Shown: positions 31,447 to 42,059, counted from the first letter of the stretch. The stretch: DNA of 64,000 nt from Roseiarcus fermentans (GCF_003315135.1 NZ_QNRK01000011.1:1-64000), one strand, 5' to 3'. Notes: a model not told the origin generated them from the sequence alone. A program made the numbers and translations.

Positions 31447-34444
31447 GGAGGCGCTTTCCGTCCGGGTCGAAGAAGCAGGGCGCCGTCACGATCGCTGCGA
31501 CAGCCCCGGCCGCGGTCGAGGCGAACAGCTTTTCGCCCACGCGCGCCCGTCCGCCGGCGACCAGCGCGAGCGCGATCGACCGGCCGAGCGTCGCGCTCGG
31601 GTAGGACGAGGTGATATGGCCGAGCGCGCTGGAGCCGGTCGGCGGCGTCGCCGTCGCCGTCACCTGCGCGCCCTCCTCGAGCACGACGGTCGGGTCCTCG
31701 GTGAGGAGGCCGACGAGCTGCTTGCGGCCTTCGCGCGCGGGCTCCGCAAGCCTGAGCGAGCGCTTGCCGACGAAGTCGGCCTTGGCCTTGCCGATCGCCC
31801 AGTCGAGCCCGAGATCGGCCAGCGTCACCGTCCCGTCGGTCTCCTGGCCGACGATCACGTAGCCCTTCTCGGCGCGCAGCACGTGCATCGTCTCGGTGCC
31901 GTAGGCGCAGCCGCCGTGCTTCTCCGCTTCCGCGAACAGAGCCTTCCAGACGTCGAGCCCGTAAGCCGAGCCGACGTTGATCTCGTAGCCGAGTTCGCCG
32001 GAAAAGCTCACCCGCATCACCCGGGCGGGAACCCCGCAGGCTTTGCCGTCGCGCACGCTCATGTGCGGAAAGGCCGCGTTGGAAAGGTCCAGCCCTTCTA
32101 CGAACGGCGCGATCGTGTCCCGCGCGCGCGGCCCCTGCACGGCGATCGTCGCCCATTGCTCGGTGGTCGAGGTCAGCCACACCTCGAGGTCGGTGAACTC
32201 GGTCTGGAGATAATCCTCCATCTGGGCGAGGACGCGCGCGGCGCCGCCGGTCGTGGTGGTGACGTGGAAACGGTCCGGCGCCAGCCGGCCGATCACGCCG
32301 TCGTCCATGAGGTAGCCGGTCTCGGTCAGCATCAGCCCGTAGCGGCAGCGGCCGACCTCGAGCTTCTTGAAGGCGTTGGCGTACATGCGCTCGAGGAAGA
32401 GCGCGGCGTCGCGCCCGACGACTTCGATCTTGCCCAGCGTCGAGGCGTCGAACAGGCCGACGCCCGCGCGCACCGTGCGGCCTTCGCGCGCCACCGCCGC
32501 GCGCATCCCTTCGCCGCGCCGCGGAAAATACCAGGCGCGCTTCCATTGCCCGACATCCTCGAAGGCCGCGCCCCGTTCGGCGGCCCAGGCGTGGATCGGC
32601 GTCCTGCGCGCGGGATCGAACAGGTCGTCGCGCGCCGGGCCGGCGAAGGCGCCGAAGGTCACCGGCATATAGGGCGGCCGGAAGGTGGTCAGCCCGACCT
32701 CGGGGATCGACGTGCGCCGCACGGCCGCCGCGATGGCGAGCGCGTTCATGTTGGAGAGCTTGCCCTGGTCGGTCGCCATGCCGGTCGTGGTGTAGCGCTT
32801 GACGTGCTCGATCGAGCGGTAGCCTTCCTGGATCGCCAGTTCGACGTCCTTGACGCAGACGTCGTTCTGGAAATCGACGAAGGCGCGCGCATGCCGGTCG
32901 CCGAGCACGTGCAGGGGCGCGCCGAGGGTCCCGCCGGCGGCGGGCGGCGCGCCTTCGACGGGAATCGCGCGTGGGTCCGGCGGCGAACGGCCCGCGGCCT
33001 CGGCGGCGGCGCGTCCGGCCGCGTCGCCCTCGGCGAGCGCCTCCTGAAGTCCGAACGTCGCGTTGCAGGCGCCGGCGGAGCGCTGGCGCGCGACCGGCGG
33101 TCCCGGCCGGAACGCCTCGAGGCCTGCGTCGAAGGCGAGCTTGCCGCGCGCCTGCGAGAACAGATGCACCGATGGCGTCCAGCCGCCCGACATCAGCAGC
33201 GCGTCGCAGGCGAGCGTCCGCATGCCCCCCGGATGCGCCGCGAGCCGCACCGCTTCGATCCGTCCGCGGCCCCTGATCGCGTGGACGGACGCCTTGACCG
33301 CGACCTCGATGCCCGCGGCGCGCGCGGCCTGCGGCAGCGGCCCGGACGCTTCGTCGCGCAGATCGGCGATCAGCGCGACGGCGACGCCGGCGCTCGCGAG
33401 GTCGAGCGCGGCGCGGTAGGCGCTGTCGTGCGCGGTGACGACGACGACGCGCTCGCCGACCTTGACGCCGTAGAGATTGAGGTAGCGACGGGCGGATTCG
33501 GCGAGCAGGATTCCCGGCCGGTCGTTGTCGGCGAACACCAGCGGGCGCTCGATCGCGCCGGCGGCCAGCACCACCTCGCGGGCGCGCATCTGCCACAGTC
33601 TTTCACGCGGAAGTGTGGGGTCGGCGATCAGGGCGGGTTCGGGGAGGCGTTCGCTCAACCCGACGAAATTCTGCGCATAGCAGCCGAAGGCCTGGGTGCG
33701 GGTCAGGATGCGGACGTTCGCCGCCGCGCCCAGCGCCTGAAGGGTCTCGGCCAGCCAGTCGCGCGCCGGCCGCCCCTCGATCGTGGCCCGCGTCTCGGCC
33801 AGCAGCGAGCCGCCGGGGGCGGCGGCCTCGTCGCACAGCACGACGTCGGCGCCGCTGTCCGCCGCCGCCCGCGCCGCGGCGAGGCCGGCGGCGCCGGCGC
33901 CGACGACCAGCACATCGCAATGATCGAAATAACGCGCGTAGCGGTCGGGGTCGGGGGCGGTCGGCGCCGTCCCGAGGCCGGCGGCGCGGCGCACAACCGG
34001 CTCGTAGACCCGCTTCCAGGCCCAGTTCGGACCGAGCCAGTTCGGGCCCATGAAGGTCTTGTAGTAGAAACCGGCGCCGAACAAGGGCGCGAGGAGATCG
34101 CTGATCGCGCCGATATCGAAGCGCAGCGACGGCCAGCGGTTCTGGCTGGTCGCGACGAGGCCGTCGGTGAGCTCGACCTCGGTCGCCCGCAGGTTGGGGG
34201 TGAACCGGCCGGGGCCGCGCGCGACGCCGACGAGCGCGTTCGGCTCCTCGGGACCGGCGGACACGATGCCGCGCGGGCGGTGGTACTTGTACGACCGGCC
34301 GACGATCCGGACCCCGTTGGCGAGCAGGGCGGAGGCGAGCGTGTCGCCCTCGTAGCCGGCGTAAGCGACGCCGTCGAAGGTGAAGGAGATCGGCCGGGCG
34401 CGGTCGAGCGCGACGCCGCCGGGGACGCGAAACGCCTGGCTCAT
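31439..34444 (-). CDS. soxA: sarcosine oxidase subunit alpha
   Basis: A 1001-residue alpha subunit. The N-terminal ~100 residues form a 2Fe-2S ferredoxin-like fold without cluster cysteines (SFTFDGVAYAGYEGDTLASALLANG). The NAD-binding dinucleotide fold begins at DVLVVGAGAAGLAAAR, followed by further FAD/NAD regions. The C-terminal ~400 residues are a GcvT-like aminomethyltransferase domain that binds tetrahydrofolate. The ATG at 34444 overlaps the soxD stop (ATGA) and gives the family start MSQAFRVPGG. Product: 5,10-methylene-THF, which thyA in this window could use. Confidence 0.97.
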   Translation of the reverse strand: MSQAFRVPGGVALDRARPISFTFDGVAYAGYEGDTLASALLANGVRIVGRSYKYHRPRGIVSAGPEEPNALVGVARGPGRFTPNLRATEVELTDGLVATSQNRWPSLRFDIGAISDLLAPLFGAGFYYKTFMGPNWLGPNWAWKRVYEPVVRRAAGLGTAPTAPDPDRYARYFDHCDVLVVGAGAAGLAAARAAADSGADVVLCDEAAAPGGSLLAETRATIEGRPARDWLAETLQALGAAANVRILTRTQAFGCYAQNFVGLSERLPEPALIADPTLPRERLWQMRAREVVLAAGAIERPLVFADNDRPGILLAESARRYLNLYGVKVGERVVVVTAHDSAYRAALDLASAGVAVALIADLRDEASGPLPQAARAAGIEVAVKASVHAIRGRGRIEAVRLAAHPGGMRTLACDALLMSGGWTPSVHLFSQARGKLAFDAGLEAFRPGPPVARQRSAGACNATFGLQEALAEGDAAGRAAAEAAGRSPPDPRAIPVEGAPPAAGGTLGAPLHVLGDRHARAFVDFQNDVCVKDVELAIQEGYRSIEHVKRYTTTGMATDQGKLSNMNALAIAAAVRRTSIPEVGLTTFRPPYMPVTFGAFAGPARDDLFDPARRTPIHAWAAERGAAFEDVGQWKRAWYFPRRGEGMRAAVAREGRTVRAGVGLFDASTLGKIEVVGRDAALFLERMYANAFKKLEVGRCRYGLMLTETGYLMDDGVIGRLAPDRFHVTTTTGGAARVLAQMEDYLQTEFTDLEVWLTSTTEQWATIAVQGPRARDTIAPFVEGLDLSNAAFPHMSVRDGKACGVPARVMRVSFSGELGYEINVGSAYGLDVWKALFAEAEKHGGCAYGTETMHVLRAEKGYVIVGQETDGTVTLADLGLDWAIGKAKADFVGKRSLRLAEPAREGRKQLVGLLTEDPTVVLEEGAQVTATATPPTGSSALGHITSSYPSATLGRSIALALVAGGRARVGEKLFASTAAGAVAAIVTAPCFFDPDGKRLHG

Positions 34445-34737
34445 CGGCGCGCCTCGACAGGCGCGGCCGGCCGCGGCTCGCCCGCCCTGTAGGACGCCAG
34501 GATCCGGTCGCTCACCGTGTCGCGCACGACGTTGAAGAACCGGCCGCAGCCCGAGACATGCCGCCAGCGCTCGGCGTAGACGCCCTTGGGGTTCGAGCGG
34601 AAGTACAGATAGTCGGTCCACGCCTCGTCGGTGACGGCGGAAGGATCGGGCGGGCGGACGACATGCGCCTCGCCGCCGTGGCGGAACTCGATCTCCGGCC
34701 TTTCCATGCCGCAGTAGGGACAGGGGATCAGGAGCAT
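34441..34737 (-). CDS. soxD: sarcosine oxidase subunit delta
   Basis: A 98-residue zinc-binding delta subunit. Zinc ligands are expected among Cys6 and Cys9 (IPCPYCG), His60 and Cys64 (RHVSGCGRFF). The DYLYFRSNPKGVYAERWRH segment is strongly conserved in the family. It overlaps soxA by four bases and follows soxB by seven. Confidence 0.97.
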   Translation of the reverse strand: MLLIPCPYCGMERPEIEFRHGGEAHVVRPPDPSAVTDEAWTDYLYFRSNPKGVYAERWRHVSGCGRFFNVVRDTVSDRILASYRAGEPRPAAPVEARR

Positions 34738-34744
34738 CGCGGCC

Positions 34745-35995
34745 TCAGTGCGCCACCGCCGCCGCGGCGGCCTCGTCGATCAGGCGTCCCGACCGGAAGC
34801 GGTCGAGGGCGAAGGGCGCGGCGAGCCGGTGCGGCTCGCCGCGGGCGATGGTGTGGGCGAACACGTGGCCCGAGCCCGGCGTCGCCTTGAAGCCGCCGGT
34901 GCCCCAGCCGCAATTGACGTAGAGGCCGGGAACCGCGGTCAGCCCGATGATCGGCGAGCGGTCGGGCGTGACGTCGACGATGCCGCCCCAGTTGCGCAGC
35001 ATACGCAGGCGGCGCACCGCCGGAAACAGTTCGCAGATCGCTTCCAGGGTGTGGTTGGCGATGTGGAGCCCGCCGGTCTGGGAATAGGAATTGTAGGCGT
35101 CGGTGCCGGCGCCGATCACCATCTCGCCCTTGTCCGACTGCGACATGTAGGCGTGGATCGTGTTCGACATCACGACGCAGGGCATCATCGGCTTGACCGG
35201 TTCCGAGACCAGCGCCTGAAGCGGGTAGCTGTCGAGCGGCATGCGCACCCCGGCCATCGCCATGACGACCGAACTGTGTCCGGCCGCGACGACGCCGACT
35301 TTCCGCGCGGCGATCGGCCCGCGCGTCGTCTCGACGCCGGCCACGGCGCCGGCCGCGTCGCGGCGGATCCCCGTCACCTCGCAATTCTGGATGATGTCCA
35401 CCCCGCGCGCGGAGGCCCCGCGCGCGTAGCCCCAGGCGACCGCGTCGTGACGCGCGGTTCCCCCGCGCCGTTGCAGCGCCGCGCCGACGATCGGATAGCG
35501 GATGTCGGGCGAAATGTTGAGGATCGGGCAGAAGGCCTTGACCTCGTCCGGGGTCAGCCACGCGTTGTCGACGCCGGCGAGACGGTTGGCGTGGACGTGG
35601 CGGCGAATGACCTGGACGTCATGGACGTTGTGGGCGAGCATCATCACGCCGCGCGCCGAATACATGACGTTGTAATTCAGCTCGGCCGACAGGCCTTCCC
35701 AGAGCTTCAGCGCATGTTCGTAGAGAGCAGCCGACTCCTCCCAGAGGTAGTTCGAGCGGAGGATCGTGGTGTTGCGGCCGGTGTTGCCGCCGCCGAGCCA
35801 GCCCTTCTCGAGCACCGCGACATTCGCCACGCCGAGTTGGCTGGCGAGGTAGTAGGCGGTCGCGAGGCCGTGACCGCCCCCGCCGACGATGACGACGTCG
35901 TAAGCCGCCTTCGGCTCGGGACTGGCCCACTGCTCCGGCCAGCCCTCGTTGTTGGACAGCGCCTGCCGAACGACGTTGAGAAAGGAGAACCGCAC
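34745..35995 (-). CDS. soxB: sarcosine oxidase subunit beta
   Basis: A 416-residue flavoprotein beta subunit, the site of sarcosine oxidation. The dinucleotide-binding motif is [17 protein letters not shown] (about 35-51). The likely covalent FMN-binding histidine is His183 in [13 protein letters not shown]. The GTG start at 35995 is chosen because [14 protein letters not shown] then WASPEPK matches the normal family beginning; the longer open frame upstream is not coding-like. It is the first gene of soxBDAG; the divergent gene upstream is a glycosyltransferase. No serine hydroxymethyltransferase or formyl-THF deformylase gene, common neighbours elsewhere, is present. Confidence 0.96.
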   Translation of the reverse strand: MRFSFLNVVRQALSNNEGWPEQWASPEPKAAYDVVIVGGGGHGLATAYYLASQLGVANVAVLEKGWLGGGNTGRNTTILRSNYLWEESAALYEHALKLWEGLSAELNYNVMYSARGVMMLAHNVHDVQVIRRHVHANRLAGVDNAWLTPDEVKAFCPILNISPDIRYPIVGAALQRRGGTARHDAVAWGYARGASARGVDIIQNCEVTGIRRDAAGAVAGVETTRGPIAARKVGVVAAGHSSVVMAMAGVRMPLDSYPLQALVSEPVKPMMPCVVMSNTIHAYMSQSDKGEMVIGAGTDAYNSYSQTGGLHIANHTLEAICELFPAVRRLRMLRNWGGIVDVTPDRSPIIGLTAVPGLYVNCGWGTGGFKATPGSGHVFAHTIARGEPHRLAAPFALDRFRSGRLIDEAAAAAVAH

Positions 35996-36196
35996 CGCCA
36001 AGCCTCGACTCCACGCGGGCGACCTTTTGAAGGGTTTGGCGTCCGATTGCGAGCGCAAATTGGAACCGCCGCAGAAATTCCCCCTCGCCGGCGAGCGTCG
36101 AAAGACGTCCTCGGCGACCGGGCGCGCGGTCGCCGCGGCTTGCGAACAGGCGTTGCGTCCGTGTGTCGCGAGGGAGGTCCGCGCCTGTAAACGTCC

Positions 36197-36223
36197 TTGA
36201 CATCGTAAGCATACGGCAATAAT
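36197..36223 (+). promoter_or_regulatory. putative sigma-70 promoter for the glycosyltransferase
   Basis: TTGACA at 36197-36202 and AATAAT at 36218-36223 are separated by 15 bases, slightly short, in a locally A/T-rich stretch 33 bases before the ATG. Confidence 0.35.
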
Positions 36224-36255
36224 CGGTACATTCGCTATTTCGTATCGGCTCCGCC

Positions 36256-37251
36256 ATGACCCATGTTCTCTCCCCCCTCGGTGCAACCAGCGCAGACGGC
36301 GGGGTCGATCCAGCGGTCTCGGTCATTATCCCGCACTACAACGACCTGAAAAACCTCGAACGGTGCATCGGACTCCTTGCGGCGCAGACATTGCCGCGCG
36401 ATCAATTCGAGGTCGTGGTGGCCGACAACAACTCGCGCTGCGGACTCGAGGCGGTTCGTCGGGTTTGCGGGGCCTTCGCCCGGGTCGTACCCGCGCCGAT
36501 CCAGGGCGCCGGACCGGCGCGCAACGCGGCTGTGGCCGCATCCCGGGGCGCCGTCCTCGCGTTCATCGATTCCGACTGCCGTCCGACGTCGACGTGGCTC
36601 GAGCGCGGGCTCGCCGCGCTGACGAAAGCCCCGTTGGTCGGCGGCCGGGTCGACGTCGATTACGAGGACCCCGCGCGCCCCACCGACGTCGAGACGTTCG
36701 AGCGCGTGTTCGCCTTCAACTTCAAGACCTACATCGAGGTCGAGGGCTACGCCGGGTCGGGCAACATGTTCGTTCCGCGGGCGATCTTCGACGCAGTCGG
36801 CGGCTTCCGGGCGCAGGTGCAGGAAGACGTCGACTGGGGCAAGCGCGCGCTCGCCGCCAACTACCGGTTCAGCTACGCCGACGATGTCGTCCTGTCCCAC
36901 CCGGGGCGGCGGAACTGGACCGAACTGACGCAGAAGTGGGACAAGGAGACCCGGCAGGCCTATGCCGCCGCGATCGAAAAGCCGCACGGGCGACTGAAGT
37001 GGTTCCTGCGCGGCTTCGCCGTTCTGGCGTCGCCGTTCGTTCATTGGACGAAGATCGCCCGCTCGCCCAAGCTCGACTCGATCAGTCAGCGGCTCATGGC
37101 GACGGGCGTGCTGTTCCGCATCCGTTTTTGGCGTTTCGTGGAAAGCAACCGTCTGCTGCTCGCCGACCTGCGGACCGGGGCCGCGACGGCGCCGGGCGCG
37201 CCGTCGGCGAAAGCCGGGGCCGGACCGTCGGGCGATCGCGGGCCGGCCTGA
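36256..37251 (+). CDS. family 2 glycosyltransferase
   Basis: A 331-residue GT-A fold enzyme that would transfer a sugar from a nucleotide donor in the cytoplasm. [18 protein letters not shown] opens the fold, DSD (Asp105, Asp107) is the metal-binding DxD, and the acceptor-side motif is [13 protein letters not shown] hydrophobic, basic C-terminal region (about 250-300) may contact the membrane. It stands alone between soxB and the 116-residue hypothetical, so the glycan is unknown. Confidence 0.88.
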   Translation: MTHVLSPLGATSADGGVDPAVSVIIPHYNDLKNLERCIGLLAAQTLPRDQFEVVVADNNSRCGLEAVRRVCGAFARVVPAPIQGAGPARNAAVAASRGAVLAFIDSDCRPTSTWLERGLAALTKAPLVGGRVDVDYEDPARPTDVETFERVFAFNFKTYIEVEGYAGSGNMFVPRAIFDAVGGFRAQVQEDVDWGKRALAANYRFSYADDVVLSHPGRRNWTELTQKWDKETRQAYAAAIEKPHGRLKWFLRGFAVLASPFVHWTKIARSPKLDSISQRLMATGVLFRIRFWRFVESNRLLLADLRTGAATAPGAPSAKAGAGPSGDRGPA

Positions 37252-37723
37252 CCGAGCGCATCGGACCGTTGCGGCCGGCGAGCCTGCGCTCCGGTTCGCA
37301 GCCGATCGCCGGCCCGAAAAACTGCGCCGCGTGCGCTCGACCGGCCAAGGCGCGGGCTGCCGGGTCGACGCGAACGCCGGGACATCCTCGCAATCGACAC
37401 GACGGCGACGGTTCGAACCGTCGCGCGCGCTGCGCCCCGGTGGCCGGAGTCGAGCGCCCGGGGCGGCGAGGAGTCCGTCGAGGATGCTTACTCAACCGTC
37501 CTGAATAATTCTTTCGAGGCCAGACGCCATGTTGATCGCGCAATGCTGGCCTTGATATGTTGCAACGCATAAAATTAACTCTGCTGGATCAATGACAAGT
37601 CGTAGTTTAATGCTTGCATGCGCCGAAAAGCGACGATAACGCTATTCGAAATGAGGCGGGCGTCACGCTCAAGCCAAACTTCTTGGGCAGGAATCGCCAA
37701 AGCCACGCCAAGCGAGGACAGCC
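37252..37723. other. 472-bp intergenic region, A/T-rich in its second half
   Basis: No gene is supported. Bases 37490-37660 are unusually A/T-rich for this chromosome. They include TTGATATGTTGCAA at 37552-37565, which fits a relaxed TTGA-N6-GCAA FNR/FixK core, about 160 bases before the next ATG. Confidence 0.5.
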
Positions 37724-38074
37724 ATGATCGTCCGTGAAATCATCGACACCTGCGCCAATCCCCATGTGGCGCGCGCGGCGGTTCTTTCGATCGGCGGAGA
37801 CTTTGCGCGGCGCCTGTCCCGCGACGCGGCGGGCCGCAATGTCACGAGCGGCCTGCTGGCGTCGAAACTGGTGCGCGAATTCGCCTGTCAGGCGGGCGAG
37901 GGCGACTGGGAGCGCCTGGACGACGCGATCCGCGGCGCCGACATGCCGATTTTGTCCGGGCTGCGCCACATCATCGAGCGTTCGGCCGGGCTGAAGGGGC
38001 GGGAAGCGCAGGCGGCCGCGCGCCCGGTCCCGGCGTCGGCGGCGTGGAGCCAGCCGGACCCGGGAATGGCCTGA
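37724..38074 (+). CDS. hypothetical protein
   Basis: A 116-residue predicted cytoplasmic, mostly helical protein that I do not recognise. It begins MIVREIIDTCANPHVARA after a GCGAGGAC ribosome-binding sequence and ends in a low-complexity alanine/proline tail. It lies 48 bp before the xylulokinase gene on the same strand. Codon use is like its neighbours. Confidence 0.6.
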   Translation: MIVREIIDTCANPHVARAAVLSIGGDFARRLSRDAAGRNVTSGLLASKLVREFACQAGEGDWERLDDAIRGADMPILSGLRHIIERSAGLKGREAQAAARPVPASAAWSQPDPGMA

Positions 38075-38122
38075 ACTCTTTCCCGATTGCGGACGCGCCG
38101 TCGATAGCGCATCGTCGATCTC

Positions 38123-39589
38123 ATGTTTCTCGGGTTGGACTGTGGCACCTCGGGGCTGAAGGCGTTGCTCGTCGACGAGCGCGGCGGGGCGGTCGCGAGC
38201 GCCTCGCGCGCCTATCTCCCGGACCGTCCGCGGCCGGGGTGGTCCGAGCAGAACCCCGACGTCTGGCGCGCCGCGATGGCCGGCGCGATTACCGACCTTC
38301 GCGCCGCGGCCCCGGAAGCCGTCGGCGCGGTGAAGGCGATCGGGTTTTCCGGGCAGATGCATGGCGCGGTCCTGCTCGACGCCGCGGACCGTCCGCTGCG
38401 TCCGGCGATCCTGCACAACGACGGCCGGGCTCACGCGGAGGCGGCGGACCTCGCCCGTGAGCACCCCCGCCTCGCCGCCGTTGTCGGCGTCAAGCCGATG
38501 CCGGGCTTCACGGGGCCCAAGCTCCTGTGGCTCGCCCGCCACGAGCCGGAGATTCGCAGCCGGATCGGCTGCGTGCTCGCTCCCAAGGACTATCTGCGTC
38601 TCGCGCTGACCGGCGAGCGAGGAACGGACATGAGCGACGCGGCCGGCCAGTGGCTGCTCGACGAGGCGCAGCGACGATGGTCGCCGGAAGCGTTCGCCGC
38701 CTGCCGCGCCGACGCCGCCTGGGCGCCCCGCCTCCACGAGGGGTCGGACGCGGTTGGATCGCTCCGCCGGGCGGCGGCCGAGGATTTCCGCCTGCCGGCC
38801 GGCGCGATCGTCGCCGCGGGCGGAGGGGACGCCGCGGTCGGCGCGATCGGACTCGGCGCGATCGCGGCCGGCGAGGCCTTCATCTCGCTCGGCACGGCGA
38901 CCCAACTCGTGGTCGCGACCGAACGCTACCTCGCTGCGCCGGAAAGACTGGTCCACAGCTTCGCCCACGCGCTGCCGAGCCGCTGGTACGCCATGGCGGC
39001 GATGCTGAACGGCGCCGGCGCCCTCGCCTTCGCGGCGCGCCTCGTCGGCTCCTCGCCCGAGGCGCTCGAGCGCGAGGCGGCGGACAGCTATCTCGGTCCG
39101 GCCGAACTGATGTTCCTGCCCTACCTATCGGGCGAGCGGACGCCGCTCGACGACCCCGACGCGCGCGGCGTGCTGTTCGGCATGACCGAGACGACTTCTC
39201 GGGCCGACGTCGCCCGCGCCGTCATGGAGGGCGTGGCGCTGACGCTTGCCGAGGCGCGCGACTGCCTCTGCGCCGCGAGCGCCTCAGTCGGGCGCGTCAG
39301 CCTGATCGGCGGCGGCGCGAAGAGCGCGCTGTGGGCGAGGATGATCGCGGCGGCGACCGGCTTCACGGTCGTGCGCAGGAAGGGCGGAGAGACCGGCCCG
39401 GCCTTCGGCGCGGCGCGCCTCGCCCGACTCGCGGCGACTGGCGAAGCGCCCGGGGAGGTGTGCAGGCCGCCCGAGGTCGCCGACGTGACCGAACCCGATC
39501 CCCGCCTCGCAGAGGCGTTCGCGCGGCAGCGCGAGCGGTTCAAGGCGCTGTATTCGGCGGTCAAGCCGGAGTTCCAGCGGCGCGGCTGA
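38123..39589 (+). CDS. xylB: xylulokinase
   Basis: A 488-residue FGGY kinase that phosphorylates D-xylulose to xylulose 5-phosphate. XylB-type features are FLGLDCGTSGLKALL at the start, GFSGQMHGAVLLD (substrate loop with Met-His-Gly), LAPKDYLRLALTG, the first FGGY signature region around FTGPKLLWL, and the second around LIGGGAKSALWARMIAAATG. No xylose isomerase or transporter is adjacent; an SDR resembling bacterial xylose dehydrogenases is at 48.4-49.2 kb. Confidence 0.93.
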   Translation: MFLGLDCGTSGLKALLVDERGGAVASASRAYLPDRPRPGWSEQNPDVWRAAMAGAITDLRAAAPEAVGAVKAIGFSGQMHGAVLLDAADRPLRPAILHNDGRAHAEAADLAREHPRLAAVVGVKPMPGFTGPKLLWLARHEPEIRSRIGCVLAPKDYLRLALTGERGTDMSDAAGQWLLDEAQRRWSPEAFAACRADAAWAPRLHEGSDAVGSLRRAAAEDFRLPAGAIVAAGGGDAAVGAIGLGAIAAGEAFISLGTATQLVVATERYLAAPERLVHSFAHALPSRWYAMAAMLNGAGALAFAARLVGSSPEALEREAADSYLGPAELMFLPYLSGERTPLDDPDARGVLFGMTETTSRADVARAVMEGVALTLAEARDCLCAASASVGRVSLIGGGAKSALWARMIAAATGFTVVRRKGGETGPAFGAARLARLAATGEAPGEVCRPPEVADVTEPDPRLAEAFARQRERFKALYSAVKPEFQRRG

Positions 39590-39746
39590 GCGCTTTTCGC
39601 CCGGGGCCTCGCGCGCGAAAAGCCCGATGCCGCCGGACGGGTCCGCGTCGGCGCCGCCCCGGCGGACAAAAGCTCCGCCGTCCCTTGCTTGTAACCCGCC
39701 CCCCGGACGACTAGCTTTGTAGCACCTGAGCCGAGTTCGAATCCCC

Positions 39747-42059
39747 TTGTCCAAACCTGTCCCGCACCGGAGGCCCCCGGTGCCCCCGAGAAGCGCGTTG
39801 CCGTCGCGCGAGGAGGTGATCGCCTTCATCGGCGGCGCCCCGGCGCCCAACGGCGAGAAGCCGCCCGCGCGGGTGACCAAGCGCGACATCGCGCGCGCCT
39901 TCGGCGTCACGGGCGAGGCGAAGGCCGGGCTGAAGCTCCTGATCAAGGATCTGCAGAGCGAGGGCGCGATCGCGCGCGGCCGCAAGAGCCTGCAGGCGCA
40001 GGGGCGGCTGCCGTCGCTCGTGGTCGCGGACGTCGCCGAGCGCGACCGCGACGGCGAACTTGTGGCCAAACCCGTCGAATGGGACGACGAGGGGCCGGCG
40101 CCGCGCATCCTGATCCGCCGTTCGCGGGTGAAACGCGATTCCGCGCCCGCGCCCGGCCTCGGCGCCCGCGTGCTGATGCGGATCGAGTTCAACCCCGACG
40201 CGACGGGCAAGGAACCGGCCTATACCGGGCGCGTCGTCAAGATTCTGGAGAAGCTGAAGGCGCGCACCTTCGCCGTGTTCCGCCGGGCGGAGGACGGCTC
40301 GGGGCGGGCGCTGCCGGTCGAGAAGCGGGCGGCGCAGCGCGAGTTCTTCGTGCCGGCCGCTTTCGCGGAAGGGGCTGAGGACGGCGATCTCGTCGCCATC
40401 GAGCCGCTGCGGGCCACGCGCTTCGGTCCTCCCAACGCGCGCGTTGTCGAATCGATCGGCTCGGTCAAATCGGAAAAGGCGGTGAGCCTGATCGCGCTCG
40501 CCCAGCATCACATCCCGTTCGTGTTTTCCCCCGCGGCGCTGAACGAGGCCGAGACCGCCCGTCCGGTCCGGCTCGAAGCCCCGCGCGAAGACTGGCGGAG
40601 CCTGCCGCTCGTCACCATCGACCCGCCCGACGCCAAGGACCATGACGACGCCGTTCACGCCGCGCCGGACCCCGATCCGGCCAACGCCGGCGGCTTCGTC
40701 GTCACCGTCGCCATCGCCGATGTCGCGGCCTACGTCCGGCCCGGCGCAGCGCTCGACCGCGACGCGCTCGAGCGCGGCAACTCGGTGTATTTCCCCGATC
40801 GCGTCGTGCCGATGCTGCCCGAGCGCATCTCAAACGACCTCTGCTCGCTGCGTCCGCTCGAGGACCGGCCGGCGCTCGCGGTGCGGATGATCCTCGGCGC
40901 CGACGGGCGGAAGCGCTCGCACCGCTTTCATCGCGTCATGATGCGGTCGGCGGCGAAGCTCTCCTACGAGCAGGCGCAGGCGGCGATCGACGGGCGGACG
41001 GACGAGACGACGGCGCCCCTGCTCGACCCGGTCCTGAAGCCGCTCTGGGCGGCGCACGCCGCGGTGAAGATCGAGCGCGAGCGGCGCGATCCGCTCGATC
41101 TCGACCTGCCCGAGCGCAAACTCCTGCTCGACGCGCAGGGTCGGCTCGCCTCGGTGCGCTGGCCGGAACGGCTCGACGCCCACCGGCTGATCGAGGAGTT
41201 CATGATCCTCGCCAACGTCGCCGCCGCGGAGACGCTGGAAGCGCAGCATTCGCCTCTGCTGTACCGCGCCCATGACTCGCCGAGCGTCGAGAAGCTCAAC
41301 GATCTCGTCGAGTTCCTCGGCACCATCGGGGTCAAGCTGGCGCGCGGCGACCGGGTCCGCCCCTCCCACTTCAACGGCGTGCTCGGCCGGGTGAAGGGCC
41401 AGGGAGTCGAGGCGCTGGTCAACGAGGTCGTGCTGCGCGCCCAGGCGCAGGCCGAATACAGTCACGAGAACTACGGCCATTTCGGATTGAACCTCAGGCG
41501 TTACGCCCATTTCACCTCGCCGATCCGCCGCTACGCCGATCTCGTGGCGCACCGGGCGCTGATCCGCGCGCTGGGTCTCGGCGAGGGCGGGCTTCAGGAC
41601 ATGCGCGCCGGAGAACTGGCGCAGATCGCCGAGCACATCTCCGCGGCCGAGCGGCGCGCCATGGCGGCCGAGCGCGAGACGGTCGACCGGCTGGTGGCGG
41701 CGCATCTCGCCGACCGGGTCGGCGCCGTGTTCGAGGCCCGCGTCGCCGGGGTCACCCGCGTCGGCCTGTTCGTCAAGCTCGCCGAATCCGGGGCCGACGG
41801 CTTCGTCCCGGCGGCCACCCTCGGCGACGACTATTTTCGCTTCGAGGAGGGGATCCGGGCGCTGGTCGGGACGCGCAGCGGCGTGACCTACCGGCTCGGC
41901 GACACGGTGCGCGCCCGCCTCGTCGAGGCGGCGCCCTTCGCCGGGGCGCTGCGCTTCGAGATCGTCGCCGCCGGGGGCGAGGAGGCGCCGCGGCGATTGC
42001 GCCGCGCGCGCAGCGAACCGAGCGAGCGCAAGCCCGTCCGCCGGGGCGCACGGCGATGA
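39747..42059 (+). CDS. rnr: ribonuclease R
   Basis: A 770-residue 3'-5' exoribonuclease that degrades structured RNA. Order: N-terminal winged-helix domain (about 20-90, VTKRDIARAFGV), cold-shock domains, and the RNB catalytic domain with Asp292, Asp298, Asp300 and Asp301 in DPPDAKDHDDAV. Further features are NLRRYAHFTSPIRRYADLVAHRAL, an S1 domain (about 650-735) and a basic tail. The start is either TTG at 39747 or GTG at 39780; both precede the conserved LPSREEVIAFI. The stop overlaps the DUF983 start (ATGA). Confidence 0.95.
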   Translation: MSKPVPHRRPPVPPRSALPSREEVIAFIGGAPAPNGEKPPARVTKRDIARAFGVTGEAKAGLKLLIKDLQSEGAIARGRKSLQAQGRLPSLVVADVAERDRDGELVAKPVEWDDEGPAPRILIRRSRVKRDSAPAPGLGARVLMRIEFNPDATGKEPAYTGRVVKILEKLKARTFAVFRRAEDGSGRALPVEKRAAQREFFVPAAFAEGAEDGDLVAIEPLRATRFGPPNARVVESIGSVKSEKAVSLIALAQHHIPFVFSPAALNEAETARPVRLEAPREDWRSLPLVTIDPPDAKDHDDAVHAAPDPDPANAGGFVVTVAIADVAAYVRPGAALDRDALERGNSVYFPDRVVPMLPERISNDLCSLRPLEDRPALAVRMILGADGRKRSHRFHRVMMRSAAKLSYEQAQAAIDGRTDETTAPLLDPVLKPLWAAHAAVKIERERRDPLDLDLPERKLLLDAQGRLASVRWPERLDAHRLIEEFMILANVAAAETLEAQHSPLLYRAHDSPSVEKLNDLVEFLGTIGVKLARGDRVRPSHFNGVLGRVKGQGVEALVNEVVLRAQAQAEYSHENYGHFGLNLRRYAHFTSPIRRYADLVAHRALIRALGLGEGGLQDMRAGELAQIAEHISAAERRAMAAERETVDRLVAAHLADRVGAVFEARVAGVTRVGLFVKLAESGADGFVPAATLGDDYFRFEEGIRALVGTRSGVTYRLGDTVRARLVEAAPFAGALRFEIVAAGGEEAPRRLRRARSEPSERKPVRRGARR

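Noticed and set aside
37552-37565. FNR/FixK box TTGATATGTTGCAA
   Set aside because: It fits only a relaxed core and lies about 160 bases from the next ATG in an A/T-rich stretch, so it is mentioned in the region note but not called.
39725-39750. tRNA-like GTTCGAATCC motif before rnr
   Set aside because: No matching acceptor, D or anticodon stems can be drawn around it.
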